Source: Albula goreensis (taxonomy: Eukaryota > Chordata > Actinopteri > Albuliformes > Albulidae). Taken from it: 64,000 bases of DNA. The stretch covers positions 2,250,448 through 2,314,447 of the forward strand of contig CM040747.1 in NCBI GenBank assembly GCA_022829145.1, read 5' to 3'. The position numbers and the translations under genes were made by a program. The notes under the pieces were generated by a model. That model saw nothing but the letters and a program-made list of their open reading frames with translations, was not told the DNA's origin and searched no databases. Positions 12,793-25,500 of this stretch are shown here, piece after piece (positions within the stretch are counted from its first letter, which is position 1; each line of letters starts with the position of its first letter).

Positions 12793-15129
12793 ACAACGCC
12801 ACACCTGAGTGCGGTGCTCTGTTTATCAATAGCAGGGCGCGTGGCTGACGCAGTTACCCTTGGCAGCGCTGGGTGAGGGACCAGCACAGGGAGGCGAGCG
12901 GCTGCACTGTCTAATCAATCAGACCCCTATTCTGGAGAGCCGCCAGGGGTCATGAACGACAAGGGTGTGTGTGTGTGTGTGTGTGTGGGGGAGGGGAGGG
13001 GTGGGTACCGCCCCTCCATGATGTGAATCCCAGCTCCACGGAAACAGGGAGCCCTTGACGATCGACTCCTGCTTGACTGTATCAGGGCAATAGATCGCTT
13101 TTGTCTCCCAATAAATGTGTTACCTCCTGTTACTGGGGGAGGGTGGAGTTTGGACCCAACATGGTCGATGAAAACCTATACTAGACTCACCAGCACAGAA
13201 CATCCAGACCCGGTGCAGCAGCATTCCTACAGCTCCCATGATCCACCATGCTCCCCAGGTGCCTCAGGTGACAGGCTTCCAGGAAGCTGGGTCCTTTTGC
13301 CTCCTTGTTGATGAGTTTATGGATGTAATCATTACTTAATGCATTTTCATCCCTCCTCCAATATTTTTACCTGGTCTTTTAGAAAAAAAAAAAAATCCTC
13401 AGAAAATGGCAGCAGAGAGTTGTCATGATCACATCTCATTTCCTGAGTAACAGTATTCAGATAGAATACTGTAGCTGTGTCACTTTTGCAAAATATGCAA
13501 GGATGCACATTGTGGCCTGTGGGAAACCATTTTAGCAGGAAGACAGAAAATTGAATCTTACAGGCAAAATGATCATACTTTCAGCGATCCACCAAACCAC
13601 AGGATGTGCAGCATACGTGTGCACAAAAAGAGTCAAGCGGCCCTTTCAACTTAAAATCTTTGATCAAAATTCACACTTTGAAAAAAAAGCTGCACTCCAC
13701 TGACCTCAGGTAAGGGTTCCTCAAAGAAAACTGAAATGTTAAAATGCAATTTTATGCATTTTAACCTGTAAATTTTGACCGCAGTTTGTTCTGATGTGCA
13801 AAAATTTGGGAGGGCAGTAGAGACTAAAGCAGCCTTGATGGACCTGTATGAATTCAGAATTTCTCATCCCGATGCGGTGTCCTCTCATTTAAAAAGCACA
13901 TCACACCAGCAGCTCAATACAACGGATCTTCTCATCTTTCATTTCTTCCTTTAATTCAGAACAGAAAGGAAAATCAATAAATGGTGGAGGGGATGAGCAC
14001 ATTTTGGAGTGGAGGGGGGTGATAACCCTCTATGGAGTATAAGCAGACTGTAAACACAATTTTTCATACAGAGATGCTCATGTAAATTGGCACTCATGGA
14101 TTAATAAAGCTTCCAGTTCAGGAAACGGGTGACACTTTACATTTTGCTGCTTTGTATAATTAAACTCATAACTACTTTATAACAACAGGCTATTACTGTG
14201 TAATTACGGTGTAGTTAACATGGAACAAGAGTCAGCAGTGGTCATGACTGCGTATGTGAACCAAGGCGAAACCTGTTACATGTTATGCAATTGGTAACTA
14301 ACATGCAACAGAGCTGGCCTTGTTTTGTGCATAATTATGTACACTGACATTTGCTTAATAACTCAATTATAGCCTGGAGCTACGAAAGTAGAGAGGGTGT
14401 AATTACACAGGTATAGATGCAGCTTAATATAGCATTTTTCCTTGTGCTGTGTGCCTTGGCAGTCTTATCTGAATCTCTGTGTCTTTCTCAGTATTGCCAA
14501 CTGTTACTGTCACTTAAAACACCTTTGTCAGGAATATATATCCAGCCATATGTAAAATCTTGAACGCTGTAATCACATTTACAAGTACATTTTGCTTATC
14601 ACTGTGTTTTTATAACATGGCGCATGCTGGGTTTAGCCTTATAAACCTGGTTACTGTCAAGCCCTGCTTTGCGTTACTTTCTGGTCATAGAGACGTGACA
14701 TTAACTGGGTCTGTAGTGGCTGCGCGATAGTGACAGTGACCCCCAGGCGCTATGGTAACAGATTGTGAGTCAGAGCCATACTTTTTTCTTGTAAATGACT
14801 CACCGAGCTCTTCCGACCATGCGACGCACTGCGAGCTCCCCCGCGCTCGCGCTGCTCATCGCTGAGATATGAGGGCTTCCTTATATGGGCAAAACTGTGA
14901 GCAATCACCATTAGTGATTTACATTTCCTGTAGTGTTTACACCGCTGTGGAGATGTTTTTCTCCAGGTGCTTGAAGGAGGGGCTAGGTTGACAAGGCATT
15001 TTTGTGCACACAAAGCTACAATAGACAGAAGACATTTGTCGTCAGATTATTTTCTCACAGCTCTGCTTGGTGGGAGTGTCCTTCACACACTACTGGCTAA
15101 GAATGTTTTCTTCCAAACTTAGATTCTTC
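12793..15129. other. Gene-free sequence after the polypyrimidine array
   Basis: A TG run with G-rich tail at 12964-13005 and a poly-A at 13383-13396. Otherwise unique, no exon found. Confidence 0.55.
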
Positions 15130-15540
15130 TTCCTTCTTCTGCACTGAACAGTCTGCACTGAACAGTCTGTGCTGTATGGTGTGCCTGATTAGTCTTTACT
15201 GAGTACCCTGAGTGCCACTACTCTGTAGTGAGTAGTCTTTACTATGTTTTCTATAGTTTGTAGTCTATATTGAGTATTCTGTACTATGTGGTCTGTTAGT
15301 GTATGGTCTGTACTGCATTAGCTGTACTGTGTGGTCTGCAGTAAGTTGCCTGCACCATGTGGTCTGTACTGTGTGGTCTGAAGTGTGTGGGTTGTGCTGA
15401 GTACAGCGCGGACTACAGTGAGCAGTCTGTAGTGTGTGGTCTGCACCGTGTGGTTTGTTGTGTGTGGTCTACAGTTTGAGCAGTCTGTAGTGTGTGGTCT
15501 GCACCATGTAGCATGTCGTGTGTGGTTTGTTCTGTGTAAA
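15130..15540. repeat. Degenerate 13-15-bp minisatellite
   Basis: Many imperfect copies of gtactgtgtggtctg and related strings (for example around 15355-15385 and 15425-15520). Units vary in length and sequence, so the array is old. Confidence 0.75.
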
Positions 15541-15569
15541 CAGAGGCAGGCTAGCGGAATGGTGCATCA

Positions 15570-15955
15570 GAGGCAGGCCCAGGTCTCAGCGCTGGTGACA
15601 CACTCAGTGAGTGACACACTGGTGATTCAGTGGGAGTAATTGGCAGTTCTAAACTGGGGAGAAAAAAAGGAGAAAAAAAACATGTTCAACAAAAATATAA
15701 TTGGGCCTTCAGGAGGCTTGCAGAGTAAAAGAGCCTCCGCGCGGTGGAGCTTTGGGTCCCACAGCGGGCCTTCGTGTCCCTGCCTGGCCATTACCAGCCG
15801 CTGCCGGGGGTCTGCAACTGGGGAGGCAACAATTGGCTCAGCCCCTCTGGGGAGGAAAGAGGGTTAAGCCAGTTACAATCTGTCTGACCTTCTCCTGGGC
15901 AGGGTGCAGGATCACATGTTGACTTCCTGCTCGTCTGATGGCACAGGCAATATGT
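15570..15955 (+). repeat. Interspersed repeat, copy 1 of a family also at 25.3 kb
   Basis: Complex, non-tandem sequence with CpG-rich body. Its 3' part (ccgggggtctgcaactgggg, ggaaagagggttaa, atgttgacttcctgctcgtc, then tgatggcaca) aligns in order with 25318-25500. The family was not recognised; it could be a SINE or a non-autonomous DNA element. Confidence 0.55.
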
Positions 15956-16068
15956 GTTTGGGTTCATACCTGCAGTGTGGATGAGAGAGGAGGTGAGGGC
16001 TGCATAGCTACTTCCTTCTTGGGGGGGGCAGTCACTATGTGAGGCTGACAGAAGTTAATTTTTAAAAA

Positions 16069-16099
<31 letters not shown>

Positions 16100-16640
16100 C
16101 AATCATGAAAAATACTTCCCAAGACTCTGCTCTGCAAATGGCCAGAATGATTTGTTTCATTTTATCTCGAAGGACCCACTGAGGTCAAGAGACCTCTTTC
16201 AAAGGAGACCGGGGCCAAGACCGAGACAAACATATAGGCAGAGGACAAGCAGGAAATACAGAGGGAACATCTGTAATGTAAAATGATTGCACATATCCGT
16301 GATATCCATCTAAAAATTACGTAGGGGAATAAACCTGCCTGAGAGCAGTGTGTTTTATGTGTTGTGATTCAGGGGACGCATTGGAGGTGGGGGTCAGCAG
16401 AGGGGACAGGAGGTGCAGCTGAGGGGGGGGGGGTGGGGGGGTGAGCCATTCTCCTCAGACCATCTGGCAGGGGGTGATACGGGGGCGGAGCGCTGAATTA
16501 TACAGAGGGGTGTACAACTACATTTTAATCCACTGGTGTTACCGTCCTGATAAAGGGATTCTCTCTATCTGCCTCCCTTTCAGTCATGCCTTCATCAATC
16601 AAATGTGTCCCTCCCTCCGGTTCACAGGGCCAGCCGCAGA

Positions 16641-16641
16641 T

Positions 16642-16678
<37 letters not shown>

Positions 16679-16829
16679 TGTGTGTGAGTGTGTGTGTGTG
16701 TTTGTAAGAGTGTGTAAGTGTGTGTGTGTTTGTGCAAGTGTTTCTGTAGGTGTGTGCTTGTGTGTTGGAGAGAGTGTGTGTGTGCATGTGTGGGAGAAGT
16801 GGTGTGTGTGTGTGTGGGTGAGGTGGTGT

Positions 16830-16868
<39 letters not shown>

Positions 16869-17182
16869 CTGTTGGAGTGTGTGTGTGTGTGTGGGTAAGG
16901 TGGTGTGTATGGACACATTTAGGTGTAGTGGTGTGTGTGTGGTTGAGGTAGTCTTTGTGTGTGTTTGTGTGTATGTGTGTGTGCGTGCATGCGAGTGCGA
17001 GTGCGTGTGTGTGTGCGTGTGTGCGTGCATGCGAGTGCGTGTGTGTGTGTGTGTGCGTGCATGCGAGTGCGTGTGTGTGTGTGTGCGTGCATGCGAGTGC
17101 GTGTGTGTGTGCGTGTGTGCGTGCATGCGAGTGCGTGTGTGTGTGTGTGTGCGTGCATGCGAGTGCGTGTGTGTGTGTGTGT
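16641..17182. repeat. TG array with a higher-order 30-40-bp pattern
   Basis: TG repeats with interruptions. From about 16978 to 17175 the string gcgtgcatgcgagtgcg recurs six times with TG spacers of variable length, showing that the TG block itself was duplicated in tandem. Confidence 0.95.
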
Positions 17183-18144
17183 GGTATTGGGGGGGTTCCC
17201 CAGGGAGCAGGGAGGCCCAGGCCGCAGATGCTGTCGGAAATTAAAATGCGAGGAGAGAGATATTCACCACAGTTAATCAGCAGCAGGACAAAGGTTGTGT
17301 GAGAGTGCAAATGACACAAAGAAACAAACAACAACAGATTTCAGCATACCTTTCCGGGGATTCCCACTTCCGAACTGCGAAATTCCAGCCTGTGGATTCA
17401 GTGATTCTGAATGCCTTGCAGTCATTAATCTTGCCCTTTGTTCTTGGGAGGTATCCGTATGGTTTTAAAGGTATAAATGCTGTCTCTTGATGCTTCCCTG
17501 GTCCTCTTCTGTCCTTGTTTTCAGACTCACTCTTGTGATTCAATTCTCATGAGTCATGTCAGATCAGATCAATGATTCAGATTCAGACAGTACTAACAGG
17601 CTGGCAGGAATGCTCCCCTTCGGCTCAGTTACTCTCTTTCCTCATTTAAAGACTCTGAGAGATGGTCAAGCACCGTATGAAACTCGTGACAATGGAGTAA
17701 ATAACCAAGCTTGTTGCACCAAAGAAAACAGAATAAGCAAAGCAGAAAAGTAGACAAATCCTTAAATGAAAGTCTTTGTTATCAATCCATGGAATTCTGT
17801 AAATCTTGTAAAAATTATAAGATGAACTCACAACATAAAACATTTGCACAGAATGGTTTTCAAACATTAATGTTAAAAAATGAGAGATAAAAATATGTTT
17901 GTGTTACTATGAGAATTTTATCTGTTTCATGTTCTTGTAATCAATGTTTGTGCAGACACTAAATAAATACAGCAGGCAGGTAATAATGATTTTAGTCTGA
18001 GGATATTTTGGCTGCAGATAATTAACCCTCCACTTAATTTATAAAATAAAACTTATTTTGCAACATTTATTTGGCTCGGTGAAACAGGATAATTGTGCAG
18101 GGTTTCAGCTTTGCTGTCTTATTGAAACAGTGAACTGCTTCAGC
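17183..18144. other. Gene-free unique sequence
   Basis: AT-rich, no repeats of note. A short gatcagatcaatgattcaga stretch near 17564. No coding support. Confidence 0.55.
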
Positions 18145-18402
18145 CTGTTAGCGATGGCTACCTATCTGTTAGCAATGGCCTCCTCTCTGTTAGCGATGGC
18201 CTCCTCTCTGTTAGCAATGGCTACATATCTGTTAGCGATGGCCTCCTCTCTGTTAGCGATGGTCTCCTCTCTGTTAGCGGTGGCTACCTCTCTGTTAGCA
18301 ATGGCTACCTCTCTGTTCGTGATGGCCTCCTCTCTGTTAGTGATGGCCTCCTCTCTGTTAGCGATGGTCTCCTCTCGTTTAGCGATGGTCTCCTCTCTGT
18401 TA
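18145..18402. repeat. 21-bp minisatellite, 12 units
   Basis: Twelve full 21-bp units from 18145 to 18396 plus a partial one, consensus ctgttagcgatggcctcctc plus t. Because 21 is divisible by 3 the frame 18058-18531 stays open and reads LLAMASS repeats. It has no start, splice or domain support as a gene. A C/T-rich run follows to about 18490. Confidence 0.95.
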
Positions 18403-18593
18403 TGCCCCCCACTCTCCCCTTCTTGCTACCTTCCCCTTCCCCCCTCTCTCTCTCTGTCTTTTTCTGTCCCTCTCTCTCTGCCATTACCAGCAATTGCCTA
18501 TATTTTTCTGGGTATCCTCCCATCAAACTGACAGAGGTAATAGCTCTGTAGTGGTGACTTCCAGAGGGACAGAGACAGGCTCAGGGTGGCAGG

Positions 18594-18900
18594 ATGGAGG
18601 CTCTAATCACCCAGACGCATCCGGACAATCTCCCTGATGTCACATCCCGTTCAGCGTCAACCTCTCTTTCCAGGACCGACTCGCCGTGTGCGATAAATTC
18701 CTCACAACCTGTTAATGTCACATCCTGCCTCGTGTCAACACTTGTCTGCGCTGCCACGGTGACAATAATGAGGTCGATCTGTTCTACAGGAACGCCATCC
18801 ACCACCTCCAGATTATTCCTGTTATTCACCTCCCGTCATCCCGGAGCCATGGGAATTTCTAACTTTCCCGCTGTTCTTTGAGATAAATACCAGTTGGCAG
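18594..18900. promoter_or_regulatory. Candidate conserved element with an internal duplication
   Basis: Complex sequence with two related phrases 78 bp apart: atgtcacatcccgttcagcg at 18637 and atgtcacatcctgcctcgtg at 18715, both followed by tcaac. Each contains a TGTCA core. Function is inferred only from this motif repetition. Confidence 0.25.
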
Positions 18901-20159
18901 CTATCATTTAAAATTTATATCTAACAGCAGCTTGAAATAAGCAGATCTCTGAACTCCATTACATCCAGCCAAGCACAGATTTTTCCGTGGCTTTATTTCT
19001 TATAGAACCAATCCACGGTAAGTGCCTCTCCATACATTAGACAGCGGAATTACCTGTGCGGTAGAGGCGACAAAAACAAGCTCGTTGTTATGTGAAAAAT
19101 TATTACGTTGTAAATGATGCTGCACAAAGAAAGAAAATGAGATAGTGGTGGAGGCTGACTCAGGGGTGAGTATAGAATGCAAAAGAGGAACCGTCGAGCC
19201 CCTCGTTTAGGTCAATTACCAGATTTTATTTTGTAAGGCTGGGACCCAGTCAAAGAACCCTCTTTAAGGGTTTAGGCTATCCAATTTTTGAGTGAAAAGA
19301 ACACATTCCAAAGGACAAGTTTCCTTGTCTCCAATAAACCAGAAAACACCCAAAGTAGAATATGCTGTAGTGTAAAGGGTGTTTCGATCGCAGTGTGCTT
19401 GCGCTTAAAGACACTACGTGCATTAGTATGGGTCCCTGGCTAAATCTCCGCTCAGGGACAGAGCTTCAAAGTTTTGGCCGGTTTGTAAAGTTTGCAGGAG
19501 GGAGGAGTAAATATGTAAATGTTTCATTACAGGGGTGAATAATTAATCAGCCAGACCCCCCGCCCCACCGAGCTGCACAGACCGGCCTGTTAGAGTCACT
19601 CCTCAAGACATCCTTCAGTGCCGGCAAGGGCTTCTTCAGCTGAATGACACTCAGCCAAACAGCACTTAAGGACCTGCTCAATATTTAAGCAGGGCAGCCG
19701 AGCAGGCGGGGATGGTGGGGGGGGGCAGTGAGATTTCTCCTTATTCTGGAGAGGTGGGGGATGGAGGAGAGCAGGGGTTGGGTCTCTAAGCGCAGGTGGA
19801 GCGGTAGCGTAGCAGACCAGGCATCCGGCCAGTACTGATGATCCTCTCCACTGATGGCCGGGGTGACCTGACACTTGACACCGTGGGTCTGTCATCTGAC
19901 CCTGCCCCCACCCAAGGGTTACCGACGCCCACCCTCTGGCTCAAATGCCCCCCCAGCCCCCCCCGCCATGGCCTCTGTGCCCTGAGCCTCCCGGGGGTGG
20001 AGGGTGGTGGGGGTCACTGTTTGAACTTGGACCTGTTGACCAGCAGAGACGACTCTTTCACAAACGCTGCTCGAGGAAACCCCTCTGTCCTTTGGTCCAA
20101 ACATATGCATGAAGAGCACACAGACCCTACGATAACGATCCATAAACCAAGGTGTGTGC
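18901..20159. other. Gene-free sequence
   Basis: Unique DNA with G and C runs near 19720 and 19950. No exon supported. Confidence 0.5.
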
Positions 20160-20282
20160 ACACCACACTCACCACACCACACACACACACACACACACGC
20201 ACACACACACACCACGCACATACACGCACACACACACACAGACACACACACACACACACACACACATGCAGACACACACAGC
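20160..20282. repeat. CA microsatellite
   Basis: About 120 bp of CACACA with interruptions (cgcaca, cataca, cagaca). The overlapping 170- and 118-codon frames are artefacts. Confidence 0.95.
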
Positions 20283-21039
20283 GCAGCTTTATGGATGTGA
20301 AGTCGGATTTTGACTGTTGGTTACGTTCCAGCTTTATGGATCTGCATTAGAGGACCTGATCTCATTAGCGGTACCAGTTTGTCTTTTTATGCACCATTAA
20401 AAATGAACGTTTGAGAATTAACTTGCTAAATGGCACATTATTGAATAGCATAATAAGTCAAGGCATGGAAACATGGCGATGTTGTATGGATGTTGTTGTG
20501 CACATTGATGAAAGCCGAACTCGGTTAGCATCGGTTTGTTCAGAGGCTCAAAAAATGCGTGTGGGCTGATATTTGTGAGATGTGTTTCGGCACGGTTTCA
20601 CAAAGAAATTTCACTCCACCAACACATGCATGGACCCTGTCAGGGAAAACCAAAGCTTTACAATCATTTTAATTTGCTTGCCTTGATCATTTTTGATAGC
20701 AACATCGAAGCATGTGCACAGGCAAATCACTACATTCAGGTCTCAGAAAAATTCAGTTGAAATATTGCAAGCTTGATTGATATATAATGAGTCCTGGCCG
20801 TTATTTGCAATCTGAGAGTGAAACATCACTTTGGTGAAGCTGACCACAGATCCACATCAGTTCTGCACGCTAATGCCCAAAAAGTTGTGTGATTCTTTCT
20901 AAAGAATTGCCTGATTATTTGATAAAAGTTTCTCAAATTAACAATTAGATACATCATTTACACAAGTGTAAGATTTTTCCCAGGAACATCCTTTTAAAAT
21001 CTTCCATTTACTTGTGTGATTTTTTTTACCATGTGAAAC

Positions 21040-21340
21040 GTACCTTATGGATTTCAGAGACCAACACATCTGCGGTAAAAACATCCACAGTCATGTCCCC
21101 GGTGACAGACTGCGAGGAAAGGCTATTACGCTCATAATGTCCCAGGACTCAGAAGCAGTTGTGGCTAAATGGGGGTTCATTCCGCTCTTAATGATCAGAT
21201 ATCAGGGGCTACAGCCGCCACGGCGCGCTGTCATTACACAGAGATGATTAACCCGCGATAAAAACGCTGGCCTCCAAACCAATGAGCAACAGCCCCTGAC
21301 TGTTAGGAATGAACCGCCAAACTCCGATGCGAAGCGGCAA
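21040..21340. promoter_or_regulatory. Candidate conserved non-coding element
   Basis: Non-repetitive, CpG-bearing block (gccgccacggcgcgctgtca, ttaacccgcgataaaaacgc) with balanced composition and no coding signal. It resembles vertebrate conserved non-coding sequence in texture only. Confidence 0.25.
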
Positions 21341-22563
21341 TTCAGTCCGTTCAATACAGAAATAAAGGTCTCAAAAGCAGAATGCTTCCACCTCTGATTT
21401 AAAGCTGACTCGGAATTGGTTTTTGGAAGGCCGTGCTTCCCGCCGGTTTGGCAGGGTGTTTAAACACAGCGTTGCTTCGGGCGGCTGCAGTGGAAGGGAC
21501 CCGGAGCTCACTCAGGCATGTCGGCGGAGCGTTTGCTCCCACCGCCATGAGGAGCGGGGAGTAGGGTCAGCCTTCACAGCCCTCCTCTCTGATCAATGGC
21601 TGAGCTCCTGTAAGAGCCCAATGTCGATCGATAGCCCCTAAAGGGGGGCGGGTGGGGTGGGGCTGGTGGAAGGCTTGGCTCAATTATTCGGAGACGGTGA
21701 ACGCCTGTCATGACTTCATATCTCGCGCCGGGCCGGCATTTAAAGAGATCGAGCCTACGTGACCTCCATGTCGATAAGGAAGGCTTCGCTCGCTGGTATC
21801 AGGTTTGCTCCTGGATCACCATCGCTGGTGGAACATCCAAATTAAGCACAGAGACACCTTGTTAGAAACTGACCTTCCTTTATGTGAAGCAGCTGCAGTG
21901 TGCTAAACCTGGGGCGCGGGAAACAGCGGCGGTGTCCCCACAGACCAGTCAGCCTGGAGCGCAGCCAGCCTGCGCACTTGTGAATGTGTGGATCACTAAA
22001 GTAAAATTCAAAGCAATAATGGTGATTTCTCCGATTTAGCCTTTATAGTATCACCGAATAAGCATGCAGCAATATCTAAAATGAACATCCATTTTTTAAG
22101 GCCTTGCTGCACATCTTGTTATCCACTCTCAGCACTTCCAGTGATTACAAAGAAATTATTTGAAAGTACATTGTCATGAAAAAAAAAAACATTGTGTATC
22201 CATGCAGAAAGAATAGACTAGAACAATTATTTTTTGAATACAAGTCAGATAGGAACACAAAAATGATTGGATAAAAATTCCCACAGCTGTTATCTGATAT
22301 TTGCATTTTCTAGTGAATAAACAAAGAATAAGAAACTTCAGGCAGAAAGAAATGGAGGCTCATGGGTAAAATAAAGCCAGTCGTTTCCCTAATGACCCTT
22401 AACAGAGAGATAGGAGGGGAAGAGACTGAAGTTTACTGCGAGGTTTATTTGGCGAGGCCTCTGACGGATGGAGGGTTGATGGGTAAATTATCTGGCGTAC
22501 ACTTCATTATAACCCAGCGGACCTTGCAGACACGGGCCTTTTTATGTCGCCAGGGCCAGATGT

Positions 22564-22588
22564 CAGCCAATCAGCCAATCAGCCAATC
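22564..22588 (+). promoter_or_regulatory. Three CCAAT boxes at 8-bp spacing
   Basis: CCAAT occurs at 22567-22571, 22575-22579 and 22583-22587 as a triple cagccaat repeat, followed by a CpG-rich stretch (22610-22740). CCAAT boxes bind NF-Y in promoters. An 8-bp spacing is tight for simultaneous binding and no gene start is visible, so this may be only a short repeat. Confidence 0.3.
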
Positions 22589-22969
22589 ACGGCACCAATT
22601 AATCTCCGACGGGGCCCGGAGAAAACGGTTTGGCGCGGGGCGGCGGGGCGAGGCGGGAGATGGTATCCAGGGGTCCGGGGGCCTGAGGAGGGTTTGATAA
22701 GGGACTGGCGCGGCGCTTGGGGGGGCCCGCGGCCTGCCTGAGATCAGGGTTATTCACGGGCCCTTTAGGGAGCATTGGAGGATTACTGGGCCTGGCTTTC
22801 AGTGATACTGAGAGGGGGATGAGTTGGGGAGAGCCCCCCCCCCTCCTCTTTGTTCCAGTCCATCTGCTTGGATCTCACAAAGGCCCTGGGGGAGGGCGGG
22901 GGGGGGGGGAGGGTTGGTGAAGGAGGTTTGGGGTGGGGTGCTGCCTGTTACAGAGAGTGGTGGGGGAGA

Positions 22970-23060
22970 GGAGAGAAAGAGAGAGTATAGGCAAGAAATT
23001 GGGGGGGGACACGGAGTGAGAGAAAAAGAAAGAGAGAGAGAGAAAGACAGAGAGAGTCGA
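22970..23060. repeat. GA-rich simple repeat
   Basis: Purine-rich run of gagaga and aaagaaagagag with one G run (gggggg near 23000). It lies just after G-rich stretches at 22845-22915. Confidence 0.9.
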
Positions 23061-24524
23061 TTGAGACTTTTTGTTCTGCAAGTACGCAACTTGTTGAGAA
23101 TGAATGAGCGTTGTCACAGCTGATGGGTTTCAACACCCTGGGGGAGGAAGAGAGGTGGTGATAGTGCTGATGGGGTGTTTGTTTTGTCTGCATTGCCCCC
23201 TCCGCCCCGTAAGGATGAGGGGGTAGACAAACCTTTTGAAAGGGGAGCGTAAGGTGACGGCTGGTGGTGGGGGGGTGGTTGATCCGGGGGAGTAATCGGG
23301 CCCATTGGCTGGGCTCAGAGTCTCCGCAGCCATGATAAATAAGGCGCCCTCCATCCTCAGGACCGAGCGGTCTGCATTTGTCTACGGGTGCATCGATTCG
23401 GGAATCCATCTTGTTGAGAAATGATGAAAGGACTGTTTTAGTGTCCTCCCTGTGATGTGTTTTTGGCTGCTCTGTTACCCACTCAGAGGGGGTGTACCCC
23501 CCCCCCCCCCGGTCTCCAAAAGCATACGAGGCAGATGGATTTCAGGTACAAAGCTGGTACCTGGACAGGTTACACCGGCTCCTGCTGCATCCTGTTCCAT
23601 ACACAGCCTACGGAGCAGCATTCAATTTTCTACATATCCCCTTAGCATCCTTACACTGTCACATAATAAGATACACTGGAATTAAATCAAATTAAATTGC
23701 CATTAAATAAAAGCCATGTCAGTACATATCATCCAAGACTGTTTCCTTAACTATAGTTGTGATTTTTGTTCCTCAGCCATTTATTCAAGTGAGATTATAT
23801 TTGTGAAAATTGTGCAAGCTGTAAAGAATTTTAATGTATTTTTATATGATTTGAATATTCTTTGTGATTGAGATTGGGAATTTGATTGAGAATTCGGTGT
23901 CTGAGTGAAAAGCAGGACATAATTTTTCTTGTAATTTTTCAGAATTGATTTGAGGGCTATTTACTGGTTTTGGTCAGCGTGTTAGTTTCAGTGATTAATT
24001 AATTAAGAAAAGCTGATCGTCCCGTGAGGCACTGAAAGATGACCTCACAGGGATGACATCGATGCTGAGGAACGTGTAAGACTGAGTGATAAGTGCATGT
24101 TAGATTTCCATTATGTTTCTGGTTATTGCTTGCGCTGTTTTATTTTTGCGGTCATAATTTCAGTTGTAACGGCTATAGCAGTGGGTTTCACGCTTGCCCT
24201 TGGCATGCCACCGTAAGGCATGCAGATTTTAATTGTTAATCAATTAACTCTTAATCAATCAATTAAAGCAGGTGATTACTCTGTTAACTGAGCTCAGATC
24301 ATTTCTGGGGTTTGAATTAGTTGCTGGTTTTGAGGAGAAGGGAAACCCCAGGCAAGCTGTGGCTGTCCGAGCACGGAAGAGAAGACCGCTGACCGCCGAC
24401 ACGTGTCCAACTGTTTTTGAAATAGAGCTGTGAGCTGGCAGGTCCTTATGAAAATCACACCTATGCTGATCAAAAAATAAAGCCGTTACAGCATCTCGTA
24501 CCGTGTATAGCAAACATATGCAGC
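23061..24524. other. Gene-free sequence with G and C homopolymer runs
   Basis: A 13-bp C run near 23498-23510 and G runs near 23265; the rest is AT-rich unique DNA including taattaattaag near 23995. No exon found. Confidence 0.5.
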
Positions 24525-24652
24525 GTATCAGGGGCTAAGGTGCCTGACAGGAGCTTGGTGGTTCAATCACAATAATATCAGCTGTTGGGCCAAGTCTAAA
24601 ATGTAAACTATAAGTTGTTCTGGATGAGAGCATTTGCCAGATTCCTTCATTT
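24525..24652 (+). mobile_element. Teleost-type SINE, diverged and internally shortened
   Basis: An A-box-like aggggctaaggtgcctgac is followed by a B-box-like ggtggttcaatcac, then a tail taagttgttctggatgagag and catttgccaga that matches the tail of the copy at 9878-10030 with several changes. The central body seen in the other copies is mostly absent. Confidence 0.6.
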
Positions 24653-25317
24653 ATTTTAGCATCTCTTTTTAATTTACCGCTCCAAATCCTGCCCCTCTAC
24701 AACAAAAAATGAGTCAAGCCATGTTTTTGTGTGTTTTATGTCGAACACATCTGTTAACACATTCACTTGGAGAAACTTTCGACTGTAGATATTTTATCCT
24801 TATTGTCATCATTAGCTGTCTTTGGGCTTAAGAGCCTTTAAACACTCTCTGATATTTAGTTACATTTCAGGAGACCCTATAGCTTCCCTGTAATTGGCAA
24901 GTTGTTTTTTGCACTTGAATTCAGGTGTCTGAGAACGATGCTGTTGCTTTTTCAGTGTTTCCCTCAAGCGTTTCGGGCCTTTTGAGACTTCTGCTTCCGT
25001 CGGCTGAGGAGATAAGTCACCACTAACTGCCACAAGCTCTCATGACTCACTGCATACATCTCAGAATATACTGAGTGGGAACGAGGCATAATATTCCGCA
25101 GAAAAACCATAATCATTTTTTAATGAAAGATGAGATCTGAGAAGTATGCCGGTTAAATTTTAGACTTTTGTGATGTATGACTCAATATTAAGTTCTCTGT
25201 GCAAATTTTGTCATATATATATGACTAAATTAAGCAGCAATATATAAATATTGCTCAGGTTTTAGGACAGAGTGAAGGCATGTCCATGGTGCAGCTGTCA
25301 TTAGTACCTTAAGCAGC

Positions 25318-25500
25318 CATGATCGGGGGTCCACACTGGGAAGCCAACAGGTTAAACTGGAAAAACTGGGGGGTAAGAGGGTTAAACTCATCAGGGGCAC
25401 TGCTCTCTAGCAGCCCCTACTGGACAGTGGGGTACCTGCTGGTTTGTGACCTCTGAACGTATGTTGACTCCATGTTCCCCTGATGGCATAGTTAATCTAT
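25318..25500 (+). repeat. Interspersed repeat, copy 2 of the family at 15.6 kb
   Basis: Shares tcgggggtccacactggg, gggtaagagggttaa, atgttgactccatgttcccc and tgatggcata in the same order as copy 1. It also carries gcagcccctactggacagtg, a style of sequence common in dispersed teleost repeats. Copies are well diverged, so the insertions are old. Confidence 0.55.

Noticed and set aside
11830-12804. 324-codon minus-strand frame rich in Gly, Glu, Arg, Trp and Met
   Set aside because: Entirely a translation of the polypurine array; no domain or splice support.
16525-17334. 269-codon Thr/His-rich minus-strand frame
   Set aside because: Translation of a CA repeat, which has no stop codons in most frames.
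18058-18531. 157-codon frame reading LLAMASS repeats, resembling a membrane protein
   Set aside because: Caused by a 21-bp minisatellite; hydrophobic appearance follows from the repeat unit.
19795-19880. Possible SINE head (gagcggtagcgtagcagacc)
   Set aside because: Only a weak A-box-like resemblance; no B box or SINE tail follows.
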